Shown here: positions 23,001-31,586 of the stretch, in pieces
Position numbering within the stretch: position 1 is the first letter of the stretch
Layout of the letters: every line of letters starts with the position of its first letter
From: Bartonella sp. WD12.1
GTDB taxonomy: Bacteria; Pseudomonadota; Alphaproteobacteria; Rhizobiales; Rhizobiaceae
Assembly (NCBI RefSeq): GCF_002022415.1
Contig: NZ_MUBG01000001.1
Location: 744,001-808,000 of the forward strand
Reading direction: 5' to 3'
Length of the DNA: 64,000 nucleotides
Translations under genes and position numbers: made by a program
The notes under the pieces: generated by a model
Told to the model about the DNA's origin: nothing
Database searches by the model: none
What the model saw: only the letters and a program-made list of their open reading frames with translations

Positions 23001-23588
23001 GGTTCAGGTAATTTCTTAGGCGAAGAGCAATCAGGGCACGTTAAAGAGGTTGGATTTGAGCTCTATCAAAAAATGCTTGAAGAAGCAGTTGCCGAATTAA
23101 AGGATGGTAAACACAATGAAGATGGCCAATGGTCACCCCAAATTTCACTTGGTATAACAGCAATAATACCAGAAAGTTTTGTGCCTGACTTATCACTGCG
23201 TATGAGTCTTTACCGCCGTTTAGTAGAACTTGATGATTTGCAACAAATCAACCAATTAGGAGCTGAATTGGTGGATCGTTTCGGTTCTCTTCCAACTGAA
23301 GTCCAACATCTTCTTAAGATTGTTTATATTAAAGCATTATGTAAAAAAGCGCATGTAGAAAAATTGGATGCTGGCCCAAAGGGTATTGTTGTGCAGTTTC
23401 GTAATAATTATTTTGAAAACAGTGCTGGCCTTATTAAATGGATTGGAGAACAAGGCTCTCTGGCAAAAATCCGACCAGATCAAAGTATTATTTTTATTCG
23501 TGATTGGCCCACAGCTGATGAAAGACTTTCAGGTGCAGAAACGATTATGACACAACTTGCAACAATAACAGAACAATGTCCTGCTTAG
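20088..23588 (+). CDS. mfd: transcription-repair coupling factor
   Basis: This DNA translocase removes RNA polymerase stalled at lesions and recruits UvrA. An N-terminal UvrB-like region (DCLPYDRVSPGIAITARRLSAL) is followed by the CarD-like RNA-polymerase-interacting domain (GDIVVHIDHGIGQFIGLK). The helicase domain carries Walker A CGDVGFGKTEVAIRSA and the DEExH-type box IIDEEQHFGVKHKE. The TRG region and the C-terminal UvrA-binding regulatory domain complete the order. Its length of about 1166 aa is normal. I choose the ATG at 20088; a TTG three codons earlier overlaps sdhE. Confidence 0.96.
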   Translation: MSIFQKIILPKDVQDLMILDGIIDGFESFALAQLSSEIAQDKPLVYIVRDGTKISHVQQVLNFIEPNLPVFQFPAWDCLPYDRVSPGIAITARRLSALAHISHLRKNPRSAIILTTANAIIQKLPPRAIIDDQIIHTKVGQCINMNNLIHYLERSGFERVAIVHDVGEFAIRGGIIDIFSPNDSEPLRLDFFGDTLETIRVFDPVTQRTTGNKTEFFLQPMSEVILTPERINLFKNNYIRTLSVSQRNDMLYEAISQGRRFAGMEHWLPFFYENLDNFFDYCGNVPIIFEHLIEEVLTERYRLIEDFYNVRKEQENNQESNASYHPIEPNLLYLTPEQVLTRAQQSGQRIDFIPFNVPQTSGQTVIHTNVVPGYDFVKERNAQEKNVFANVVDYILSLQSAGKKVLLACWSEGSMNRLLQILDEYGLKKIEIAKSLQAVKATSHDQVSAAIIAIEHGFEIDDFVIIAEQDILGDRLIRSSKRRKHNAHFISEIATLNSGDIVVHIDHGIGQFIGLKTIMTAGILRDCLEINYAEGDRLFLPVENIELLSRYGSADTDVTLDKLGGVAWQTRKARLKKHLLKIAGQLIRIAAERATRSAPALIPPIRLFDEFVACFPYEETEDQIDAIDAVLGDLAAGKPMDRLICGDVGFGKTEVAIRSAFVAALNGYQVAVVVPTTLLSRQHYKTFISRFQGLPVKIGHVSRLVKAKELAQVKKDISNGTIDIAIGTHALLSESINFSRLGLLIIDEEQHFGVKHKERLKEIKSDIHVLTLSATPIPRTLGLALSGLRELSLIATPPIGRTPVRTFISPFDAIVIREVLLREYYRGGQSFYVCPRISDLPYVEEYLKTHVPELKFAVAHGQMPVTQFDDIMNAFYDRQYDVLLSTTIIESGLDIPTANTLIVHRADMFGLSSLYQLRGRVGRSKQRAYALFTFPAGKVLTPAADRRFKVLQSLDTLGAGFQLASYDMDIRGSGNFLGEEQSGHVKEVGFELYQKMLEEAVAELKDGKHNEDGQWSPQISLGITAIIPESFVPDLSLRMSLYRRLVELDDLQQINQLGAELVDRFGSLPTEVQHLLKIVYIKALCKKAHVEKLDAGPKGIVVQFRNNYFENSAGLIKWIGEQGSLAKIRPDQSIIFIRDWPTADERLSGAETIMTQLATITEQCPA

Positions 23589-24114
23589 CAATTTCGGCAT
23601 TTTCTAGCTTTTTTAAACATAACCATGGTTAATTTTTGCGCAAATTCTATAAAAATCGACTTTTTACTCTTTCATATAAACATTTTTGATTCACGATAAA
23701 GGCACAAAGTTCTTTTCAAGATCTTATAGTATTGTTTATGTAATAATAACCTTTAAGTTTAAAATCGTATTTACATTGCATTTCATAGTTTGAAAAACTG
23801 CTGTAAAAATATTTTATATCTAGAATATTTCATTTTCCTTCGAAATAACATGAAATAATGTTGTTATATTATTCTCTTTATATGGCCGTTCCTAGATACT
23901 ATAAGTAAATACCAATTGTGTGAGGCACTACTTTTATAAACTAGCAACTAAATCCGATATTCTCCTTTTAAAATATGCATTAGAATTTATATAAAGATTT
24001 TTATTTTCTATAACTTTTCTTATTATGTAACCTAATGCTGCAAGTTCAAATAATCTAAACAATAAAATCCCTTTTTATAATTGTAACCTAAATGGAATCA
24101 TGAAAAACGAAATT
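23589..24114. other. AT-rich intergenic gap after mfd
   Basis: This stretch separates mfd (+) from the solute-binding protein gene (-), both of which end here. I see no open frame with protein-like composition, no tRNA and no convincing repeat. It is very AT-rich and probably decayed sequence. Confidence 0.6.
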
Positions 24115-24143
24115 ATAAAAACAATTTATAAAATTGTTTTTAT
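24115..24143. terminator. perfect inverted repeat between two converging genes
   Basis: A 13-bp perfect inverted repeat (ATAAAAACAATTT / AAATTGTTTTTAT) with a 3-base loop lies 12 bases beyond the stop of the minus-strand solute-binding protein gene. On the plus strand it is followed by a T-rich tail. The converging gene orientation and the symmetric A/T flanks fit a bidirectional rho-independent terminator, although the stem is AT-rich. Confidence 0.5.
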
Positions 24144-24154
24144 TTGTTTTTCTT

Positions 24155-25972
24155 TTACTCACGCCACCAAGTTGGAAGATAATACCCATATAAGGATGTA
24201 TAAACAGGGTGTTTAATATATGACCAACGTGCTACTCGTTGTTCGGGCAAGTGGTACAATGGTATATAATAGCTACCAGAAATAAGAACTCTATCCAAAG
24301 CACGCACTGCTGCAATGAAATCAGCATCAGAACGTGCATTGAGCATTGCGGTTATCATCGCGTCTATAGCAGGATCAGCTGTTCCTGCAAAATTAAAACT
24401 TCCTTTCAAATTCTTAGAAACCGAACCCCAACGGTTTATTTGTTCATTGCCCGGTGATAGAGAATTCTTTAATTTTGCAATAATCATATCATAATCAAAT
24501 ACACTTAAGCGATTTTGATATTGGGTATCATCGACGGTCCTTATCTCAATATTAATACCAAAACGTGATAATGTACTTTGAAATGCAAGAGCAATTTTTT
24601 CTTCATCGAGTGTTTGAGTCATGATCTCAAATTGAAATGGCAAACCATCCGGAGCAATAACCTTGTTGTTTTTTCTGGTGAAACCTGATTCTTGCAAAAG
24701 TTTCCAAGCTGCTTGCATAATAAGCCGATCCATACCTGAGCCATCTGTTTTAACAAGACGCCAGCTTCCATTCATCACTTCGGGAAGAACTGCATTAAAA
24801 TGAGGAGCTAAGAGCCTTTTTTCTTCTTCGCTTGCTGGTTTTCCTACAGATGAAAGTATAGATCCTGCCCAATAACCTTCTGTTCTTGTATAGATATTAT
24901 TAAAAAGATGACGATTAACCCATTCAAAATCGAAAAGCATTGATAATGCTTGTCGCACTTTTTTATCTTTAAAAATAGTACGACGGGTATTAAAAACAAA
25001 ACCAATAGTATCAGCAGGTGTCCCTTTTGAAAAAGATTCTTTGATAATGCGCCCCTCATGAACAGCCGGAAAATTATAAGCAAGTCGCCAGCGATTTGGA
25101 TTAGAAGATTCTTCAATAAAGATATCGACAACACCTTTTTTAAAAGCTTCAAAGTGTGCTGTATCATTTCGAAAGTATTCAATTTGAATAATGTCAAAAT
25201 TATGCAATCCTTTATTAACAGGAAGATCTCTCCCCCAATAATTGGGATCACGTTTATAGATAATGCGTTCACCAGGATCAGCATGTTCAATAATATAAGG
25301 ACCACTTCCTGGAATTTTAACTAAACCGTTTTTTTCAAAATCATCAACATTAATAGCATGTTTGGGTAATATTGGCATTACACCTGCTAAAATAAGCGGA
25401 AATTCACGATCCTGTGATTGTGGAAAGCGCATCTTAATACAATGATTATTAATTACTTCGATAGATTCTATACGCTTCATGTACCTATCAAATGGAGGTC
25501 TGCCCTTGTCTTTAAGAAGATTAACAGTGAATAAGACATCTTCAATTGTTATGCGCTTCCCATCTGAAAAATGCGCTTTTGGATTAAGAAAAAAAGTAAT
25601 CTCTGTACGTTCATCATTTAATTCAACTTTTTCTGCTAAAAGAGGATAAAGTGTAAAAGATTCATCACGAGAACGTACCATCATTGTTTCATAAACAAGG
25701 CCAGAAAGTTGCTCATCTGCAAAAAGCCCTCGTGCAGTTGTCCGAAAACTACGAATAACAAAGGGATTTAAACCATCAAATGTTCCAACAACACCATAGG
25801 TGATTTTGCCTTTACTGTTTGCATTGGGGGAAGCATAAGGAAAATATTCAAATTTATCTGGTAGTTTTGGCGCTTCACGCATTGCAATACCATTTGCAAT
25901 CACATCATGGCACAGAAGAAAAATTATAAAAGCAAGAGAAAATTTTAAACGATACGAACTGTAGAATAACAT
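24155..25972 (-). CDS. extracellular solute-binding protein, family 5 (YejA-like peptide-binding)
   Basis: This is a periplasmic substrate-binding component of an ABC importer for oligopeptides or similar compounds. The N-terminus has a hydrophobic signal peptide (about residues 8-26). The mature part shows family-5 features: TYGVVGTFDGLNPFV, PLLAEKVELNDERTEITFFLNPKAHFSDGK (early domain, quoted as one conserved region), GSGPYIIEHADPGERI, YWGRDLPVNKG and FVFNTRR. The GLNPF and WGRDLPVN blocks resemble the YejA branch (microcin C/peptide uptake). The 605 aa length fits. No permease or ATPase gene lies next to it, so it is an orphan binding protein here; the real partner is unknown. Confidence 0.85.
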   Translation of the reverse strand: MLFYSSYRLKFSLAFIIFLLCHDVIANGIAMREAPKLPDKFEYFPYASPNANSKGKITYGVVGTFDGLNPFVIRSFRTTARGLFADEQLSGLVYETMMVRSRDESFTLYPLLAEKVELNDERTEITFFLNPKAHFSDGKRITIEDVLFTVNLLKDKGRPPFDRYMKRIESIEVINNHCIKMRFPQSQDREFPLILAGVMPILPKHAINVDDFEKNGLVKIPGSGPYIIEHADPGERIIYKRDPNYWGRDLPVNKGLHNFDIIQIEYFRNDTAHFEAFKKGVVDIFIEESSNPNRWRLAYNFPAVHEGRIIKESFSKGTPADTIGFVFNTRRTIFKDKKVRQALSMLFDFEWVNRHLFNNIYTRTEGYWAGSILSSVGKPASEEEKRLLAPHFNAVLPEVMNGSWRLVKTDGSGMDRLIMQAAWKLLQESGFTRKNNKVIAPDGLPFQFEIMTQTLDEEKIALAFQSTLSRFGINIEIRTVDDTQYQNRLSVFDYDMIIAKLKNSLSPGNEQINRWGSVSKNLKGSFNFAGTADPAIDAMITAMLNARSDADFIAAVRALDRVLISGSYYIPLYHLPEQRVARWSYIKHPVYTSLYGYYLPTWWRE

Positions 25973-26279
25973 TTAATAATAGCGCAATAGTAATTCGTTT
26001 ATACAAATTTAGTTTTATTCATTATGCGAAGCATTTTATGAATAAATTTTATCAAAAATAAAGCAATTGAGAAAAAAATGAATCATATAAATTGTACAAA
26101 AATTCAATCAATTATTTAATTGTTTTCTCTCTCTAGATTTTACTTTTCTCTTTGTATATAATGAAAAATACAAAGAAGTGTTATTTTTTTGATTAATTTT
26201 AATACAGTTGATTAAAAATCAACTTAATATCCTTCTATTGGGATCATCATACAAGCACATTGAAAGGATTAGCTTAATT

Positions 26280-26891
26280 ATGTCGCACAAAAATACCTAT
26301 ACTGCTATTTCAGTATTGGCTGGAGCCGCTACTTTTTTTCTCATGGCCTATACTCCAGCAGGTGCAGAGAATTTATCTCAAGGTTGGTACAAAGTTTGCA
26401 GTAAGCAGAATGATATTAACATTTGTAACACAATGAACTCTGTTATATCAGAGATTGGTCAACCTTTGACTGCTGTTAATTTAGTTGAAGTAAAAGGAAA
26501 AAAGGAAGAAAAACGTATAGGTATTCAAGTACCTACGAATCGTCTTCTACCAGAAGGCGTTCATATCCAAATTGGAAATGACTTCTCTATGAAAATTCCT
26601 TACGTTGTTTGTAACGGAGCAAGTTGTATTGCCAATGATGTTTTAAGTGACAAGTTAGTTTCTGCCATGAAAGCTGGTTCGAAAATGGTTATAATTACAA
26701 CTAATATTCGGGGTGGTGCTAATCCTATCGAATTTTCTCTTAGCGGATTTAAAGCTGCATACACAGGTCCTGGTATAGACGAAAAAACTTTTCAACAAAA
26801 ACAAATGAAGTTACAGCAAACTATCCAAGCAAAACAAAAAGAAATTGAAGATCGTATGCGTGCTGAGCAAGAGAAAGCTCAGAAAAAATAA
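26280..26891 (+). CDS. invasion-associated locus B (IalB) family protein
   Basis: This is an exported protein of the IalB family, named for a Bartonella factor linked to erythrocyte invasion. I choose the ATG at 26280, which gives a signal peptide (MSHKNTYTAISVLAGAATF, then a cleavage site after PAGA). The mature domain has paired cysteines as in the family (WYKVCSKQ with DINICNTMN, and YVVCNGASCIAND), and the GFKAAY segment near the end. A charged Gln/Lys/Glu-rich tail (about residues 170-203) looks like a coiled coil and is longer than I expect for IalB itself, so this may be a paralogue rather than ialB. A frame extends 24 codons upstream but without a signal-like start. It is a single gene between a divergent and a convergent neighbour. 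Confidence 0.85.
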   Translation: MSHKNTYTAISVLAGAATFFLMAYTPAGAENLSQGWYKVCSKQNDINICNTMNSVISEIGQPLTAVNLVEVKGKKEEKRIGIQVPTNRLLPEGVHIQIGNDFSMKIPYVVCNGASCIANDVLSDKLVSAMKAGSKMVIITTNIRGGANPIEFSLSGFKAAYTGPGIDEKTFQQKQMKLQQTIQAKQKEIEDRMRAEQEKAQKK

Positions 26892-26941
26892 TAACAAGTA
26901 ATATAAAAACTTTAAAAGCTTTTTATATTTTGTTTATATCT

Positions 26942-26974
26942 AAAAACGCTATAGAATTATTCTATAGCGTTTTT
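26942..26974. terminator. bidirectional rho-independent terminator between IalB-like gene and rne
   Basis: A perfect 15-bp inverted repeat (AAAAACGCTATAGAA / TTCTATAGCGTTTTT) with a 3-base TTA loop lies between two converging genes. It has an A run before and a T run after, so it can end transcripts on both strands. It sits 50 bases after the IalB-like stop and 7 bases from the rne stop. Confidence 0.88.
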
Positions 26975-26981
26975 TAATTGT

Positions 26982-29576
26982 TTAGCTCTTAGAGAAAACT
27001 TTGCGCTTCCACCATCCAATGCGCCCAGTTTTATTCTCCCCCTCAGGCACTGAAGATGTAACAACAGGTTCAGTAGAAACTTGTTCAACAGCTTGCTTGG
27101 TTATAGGTTCTTTTTCTGATACTTTAGTTATTTGAGCTGTTTCTTTCGTAACAGCCTTTTTTCGCGTTTGACGTGTTGATTTTTTTGTATCTGTCGAGAT
27201 TTCTTCAGTTATCTCACGAGTTTGTTTATTCTCTTTTTTTGTTTTAGATTTACGAATAGAGTTGGTAGCATTTTTTTCTTCAACAAGTGTTGATGTTGTC
27301 ACGCTTTTATCATTTTCGGGCATTTTTTTGCCTTGAGATGCCTTTCGGGGATGTGCATTACGATTCTTCTTAGCTTTAAAAACAGCATTTTGTTGCACAT
27401 TGACACGATATTTTGCATCACTATTTTGTTCATCAAATCCTACAGGCTCAGCAGCTGGAATAGAATATCGGCGATGCGCTGCTTTAATTTCTTTTAAAGC
27501 TTGCTTGGCAAATTCTCCGACTGGTTCAGCATAAGGAACACGAGATTGATAAAAACCGTTATTTTGATTACGCCTACCTCTACGATGCCCACGACGACGT
27601 CCACGACGGCGGGTATCCTCATTATTTTGAATATCATCTTTATGAGAGGATGTAGAAAAGTTGTCATGTAATTCACTTTGGCGATTTTTACGCTGACGCC
27701 GTTGATTATTTTCAACAGGGGACTCGTCATGAGTTAATTCGCTTTCCATAAAAATTGCATCTTCGTCTTCCTCTTTATCACCATCTTCAATAGCTATTGG
27801 AGATAAATGATCTTTTTCTGCCATTGTTCCTTTGGAAATAACTAAATGCTGTGCTCCAACGCTATCATCTGCTTCAATACTAATATTAAGCTTAAAGCGC
27901 GTTTCTAAATCAACAAGAATACTGCGTTTATGGTTGAGCACATAAAGTGCTATCACAGCAGATGTCCGCACAATGATATTATATTGCGAATTACTAAGAA
28001 GATATTTTTCAATTGAGCGCATAACATGCAAGGCAATTGATGATTCTGATCGTACATTTCCAGTTCCAGCACAATGAGGACAAGGCTGCATTGTACTTTC
28101 TAAAACTGATACACGAATGCGTTGACGGCTCATTTCCATAAGGCCAAAATGTGAGATACGACCAACTTGAATACGGGCACGATCATTTTTTAAACAATCT
28201 TTCAACTTTTTTTCAACAAGCTTAATGTTACGATTTTCAAGCATATCAATGAAATCAATCACAATTAGGCCTGCTAGATCACGTAACCGCAATTGACGAG
28301 CTATTTCTTCAGCAGCTTCAAGATTGGTTTGTAGCGCTGTTTTTTCAACAGAATGTTCTTTGGTAGAACGGCCAGAGTTTACATCAATAGCGACAAGTGC
28401 TTCCGTCTGATTGATAACAAGATAACCACCAGATTTTAAAGCAACTTGCGGCTGCAACATTTTATCTAACTGAGCTTCAATATTATTACGCGTAAAGATC
28501 GGTATATGATCACGATAAGGCTGAACAACTTTTGCATGACTTGGCATCAACATGCGCATAAAATCTTTAGCTTCACGATATCCTTTATCACCAGATACGA
28601 GAATTTCATTAATATCTTTATTATAAAGATCGCGAATAGAGCGTTTTATTAGATTGCCTTCTTCATAAACTAAATATGGTGCAGTTGATTTAAGTGTTAA
28701 AGTACGAACAGTTTCCCATAACCGCATGAGATATTCATAATCACGTTTAATTTCGACTTTTGTTCTATTAGCTCCAGCAGTTCGTAGAATAACACCCATA
28801 CCTTTTGGAACTGCTAATTCTTTTACAATTTCTTTGAGCCGTTTGCGATCTTGTATATTGGTAATTTTCCGAGAAATACCACCACCCCGTGCCGTGTTCG
28901 GCATTAAAACTGAATAGCGACCTGCCAATGATAAATAGGTTGTGAGTGCTGCACCTTTATTACCACGCTCTTCTTTGATCACTTGTACTAATAAAATTTG
29001 ACGCCGTTTAATAACTTCTTGAATTTTATATTGGCGTACCGGTTTACGCTGATAAGTAGGGAGCTCTTCAAGAGCATCTTCCGCACCAACCATTTCAATA
29101 TCATCATCACAAACATTTCCATCAAGTGCTTCTTCTCCATCATCAATTGCTATTGATTCAGATATGATATTGTTTTCACTATCTACAGAAAGAGCGCTAT
29201 GGCTCTTACTTTTTTTTGTTTTTCTTGAACCCTTTGTATTCTGTTTTATTTCCTCAACAAGATCATCTGCTTGATTTTCGTCAATAGCAGCTTTCTCTTC
29301 TTCTTCAAGAAGAGCAAGACGATCAGCAATAGGAATTTGATAATAATCAGGGTGAATTTCTGAAAATGTTAAAAAACCATGGCGATTGCCACCATATTCT
29401 ACAAAAGCTGCTTGAAGTGATGGCTCAACACGTGTGATACGTGCGAGATAAATATTCCCCTTAAGCTGTTTTTTATGTTCTGACTCAAAGTCAAGTTCTT
29501 CAATTTTGTTGCCGTGAACAACAACAACACGCGTTTCCTCCGGATGGGAGGCATCGATAAGCATTTTGTTTGACAT
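26982..29576 (-). CDS. rne: ribonuclease E
   Basis: This endoribonuclease starts mRNA decay and processes rRNA, and usually scaffolds a degradosome. An N-terminal S1 domain (GNIYLARITRVEPSLQAAFVEYG) is interrupted by an acidic and Lys/Ser-rich insertion at about residues 90-190. The RNase E/G core follows, with VAIDVNSGRST and LIVIDFIDM carrying the catalytic acidic residues and CPHCAGTG forming the Zn-link. The C-terminal third is low complexity and highly charged, with an Arg-rich stretch (RRRGRRRGHRRGRRN, about residue 655) that could bind RNA. It ends in GRIGWWKRKVFSKS. The 864 aa length fits alphaproteobacterial RNase E. The ATG follows a weak ribosome-binding site and a long upstream region. 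Confidence 0.95.
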   Translation of the reverse strand: MSNKMLIDASHPEETRVVVVHGNKIEELDFESEHKKQLKGNIYLARITRVEPSLQAAFVEYGGNRHGFLTFSEIHPDYYQIPIADRLALLEEEEKAAIDENQADDLVEEIKQNTKGSRKTKKSKSHSALSVDSENNIISESIAIDDGEEALDGNVCDDDIEMVGAEDALEELPTYQRKPVRQYKIQEVIKRRQILLVQVIKEERGNKGAALTTYLSLAGRYSVLMPNTARGGGISRKITNIQDRKRLKEIVKELAVPKGMGVILRTAGANRTKVEIKRDYEYLMRLWETVRTLTLKSTAPYLVYEEGNLIKRSIRDLYNKDINEILVSGDKGYREAKDFMRMLMPSHAKVVQPYRDHIPIFTRNNIEAQLDKMLQPQVALKSGGYLVINQTEALVAIDVNSGRSTKEHSVEKTALQTNLEAAEEIARQLRLRDLAGLIVIDFIDMLENRNIKLVEKKLKDCLKNDRARIQVGRISHFGLMEMSRQRIRVSVLESTMQPCPHCAGTGNVRSESSIALHVMRSIEKYLLSNSQYNIIVRTSAVIALYVLNHKRSILVDLETRFKLNISIEADDSVGAQHLVISKGTMAEKDHLSPIAIEDGDKEEDEDAIFMESELTHDESPVENNQRRQRKNRQSELHDNFSTSSHKDDIQNNEDTRRRGRRRGHRRGRRNQNNGFYQSRVPYAEPVGEFAKQALKEIKAAHRRYSIPAAEPVGFDEQNSDAKYRVNVQQNAVFKAKKNRNAHPRKASQGKKMPENDKSVTTSTLVEEKNATNSIRKSKTKKENKQTREITEEISTDTKKSTRQTRKKAVTKETAQITKVSEKEPITKQAVEQVSTEPVVTSSVPEGENKTGRIGWWKRKVFSKS

Positions 29577-30205
29577 AAGTTAAAATCCTAAAGGCGACAC
29601 GCACAACTTTATCTAAACAAGCATTATCACTACTTGCAAATATAAAAGGCTGTCTGCCGTAAAAGGGGGGTGCCGACATAACATCACGGACTTTCGTTCG
29701 CAAACACGTTACAGCGTTTACGATATTTACAATCATCAGTTCCATCTGTTTTGTATGACTCACGTTTTTATAAGTCTCCGGCAAAACAATTTTGAAAATA
29801 GTTCGGATATCCGAACCAGCGAATTTAAAATAACATAATCCTGCTTTTTAAGGTATGAAGACTTATCACCTATAAAAAGCCTAAACGCATAATATACGAT
29901 AAACCTTCAAAGATAACTTAACAAAATTATTGATAATTTAAGTCAATAATAGATGGTTATATCGCTTAAAGAGCGTAAATATTCTTTTATGTTGATATCA
30001 TGCTTTTGGCAAGTAACAACTACAAATACGCACCATTATAATGCATCCATTCTCCCAGTTTTATTTTTTTTGATAATTGTAGTTAAAAGATTCAACATTT
30101 ATGAAGAAGACTAAGATCGATTATTGAAATAATATAACCTATATTTACAGTGTAATTTTACACAATAAAACCAATTTATTAATACAGAAAAAGTGTTTTA
30201 CTTAA
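29577..30205. promoter_or_regulatory. divergent intergenic region between rne and amidase gene, likely with rne leader
   Basis: This 629-base region lies between the divergent rne (-) and amidase (+) starts and must hold both promoters. The 230 bases next to rne are visibly richer in GC than the rest (for example GGGGGGTGCCGAC at 29665-29680 and several GCG/CCG patches), as expected for a structured 5' leader. RNase E genes are commonly autoregulated through their leaders; that is known for the enterobacterial gene and only inferred here. The half next to the amidase gene is AT-rich and shows no gene. Confidence 0.4.
29801..29816. repeat. perfect 16-bp palindrome upstream of rne
   Basis: GTTCGGATATCCGAAC reads identically on both strands with no spacer. 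It lies 225 bases upstream of the rne start codon in an otherwise AT-rich stretch. Such a symmetrical site could be an operator for a dimeric repressor or a small hairpin at the 5' end of the rne leader. I cannot assign a regulator. Confidence 0.6.
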
Positions 30206-31435
30206 ATGATTAAACAATTCTCCGTCAGAATGCTGAAAGCAGTCTATTGGAATATTATTTGGTATTTTATATGCTATTTATCCTTTTTTTTGATATCTCA
30301 AACATATATTCAAGGTGCGGATGCGTTAAAACTTATTAGCCTGCGAACAATTGGTGATAATACATCTACACGTATTATCGCAGTTTTTAATGCTAAACCA
30401 AATTTTCATTTAGAAATTTCTGATAACCCTTCACGTTTGCTTATCAAGCTACCTCCAGTTGACTTTTCAACACAAAATATGCCTCCAAACAAACAAAATA
30501 TACTATCAAGTATGCTATCCGATGTACATTATAGTTTTTCCAATACACAAACCTCATACATCACTCTGACCAGCAAAACCTCTTTTATTATTGAAAACAG
30601 TACAGTGCAAAAATTAGAGAATGGTTTATGGCAGGTGTTGATTGATATCACCCAAAATACACAGAAAAAATTTAATGAAATTTCGACAAAACAACAAAAA
30701 ACCGACCAAAATATAAAAAAACAGTCCAATCCAAAGCATCATTTTCATGTCGTGCTTGATCCTGGTCACGGTGGAATTGACAGTGGTGCACAAGGCATTA
30801 CTGGAATCTTAGAAAAAAATATAACATTAGCTTTTGCCCGTGCATTGCAAGATGAATTAGAAAAAGACTCTGATATTAATGTGATTTTAACACGCGATTG
30901 CGACATGTTTCTAAGGTTAAGTGAAAGAGTTAAAAAAGCACAAAATTTTAATGCCGATCTTTTCATATCTATCCACGCAGATAGTATTAATATTCCTTCT
31001 CTTCGTGGTGCTACAGTCTACACCTTGTCTGATAAAGCCTCTGATGCAATTGCAAAAACTTTAGCTGAAGTCGAAAATAACGCAGATCTTCTTGATGGAC
31101 TGCCTGCAGAAGAATCGCATGAAGTTACAGATATTTTAATTGATTTAGCTAGGCGTGAAACTCATATACTTTCGCTTAATTTTGCTGATCTTATTATTTT
31201 AAACTTGTCAAATAATAATATTAATCTAATTAAAAATCCTCATAGATACGCTGATTTTCAAGTTTTAAAAGCTCCAGATGTACCTTCTGTATTGATAGAA
31301 ATAGGCTATTTATCTAATAAAGAAGATGAGAAATTATTAAATAATTCTGAGTGGAGGAATCAAATAGTTGTTTCTCTTGCCCATTCTATTCGTCAATTTG
31401 CCCAGTATCGGAAGGAAATTATGCAGTTTCCTTAA
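30206..31435 (+). CDS. amiC: N-acetylmuramoyl-L-alanine amidase (AmiC-like, AMIN + Amidase_3)
   Basis: This periplasmic zinc amidase cleaves the peptide from the glycan of murein to separate daughter cells. An N-terminal hydrophobic export segment (about residues 14-35) precedes a beta-rich AMIN targeting domain (residues about 42-150). A polar linker follows, then the Amidase_3 catalytic domain. Zn ligands and catalytic residues are seen in LDPGHGGIDSGAQG (first His), a Glu in GILEKNITL, FISIHADS (second His) and the late Glu in SVLIEIGYLSN. The length of 409 aa fits. It lies 151 bases before the PBP1A gene, so murein synthesis and hydrolysis genes are adjacent. Confidence 0.9.
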   Translation: MIKQFSVRMLKAVYWNIIWYFICYLSFFLISQTYIQGADALKLISLRTIGDNTSTRIIAVFNAKPNFHLEISDNPSRLLIKLPPVDFSTQNMPPNKQNILSSMLSDVHYSFSNTQTSYITLTSKTSFIIENSTVQKLENGLWQVLIDITQNTQKKFNEISTKQQKTDQNIKKQSNPKHHFHVVLDPGHGGIDSGAQGITGILEKNITLAFARALQDELEKDSDINVILTRDCDMFLRLSERVKKAQNFNADLFISIHADSINIPSLRGATVYTLSDKASDAIAKTLAEVENNADLLDGLPAEESHEVTDILIDLARRETHILSLNFADLIILNLSNNNINLIKNPHRYADFQVLKAPDVPSVLIEIGYLSNKEDEKLLNNSEWRNQIVVSLAHSIRQFAQYRKEIMQFP

Positions 31436-31586
31436 ATATTTGAAAAAGTAGAGTATTGATATTAAATTTTGATAACAAAATAATAGAGATTAATCTTGCA
31501 TTTGTTTTAATTTAATAACACCTAGTAATGATAAAATTAAAATATGTTTCCTTTGATCAATTTTAAAGAAAGCGATATTCGTTTCA

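Noticed and set aside
24844-25305. 153-codon frame inside the YejA-like gene
   Set aside because: It has the Leu/Ile-rich composition of an out-of-frame reading of AT-rich coding DNA, on the same strand as the real gene.
29500-29784. 94-codon minus-strand frame covering the rne start and leader
   Set aside because: It overlaps the rne start in another frame and ends in an implausible run of cysteines; it is better explained as leader sequence.
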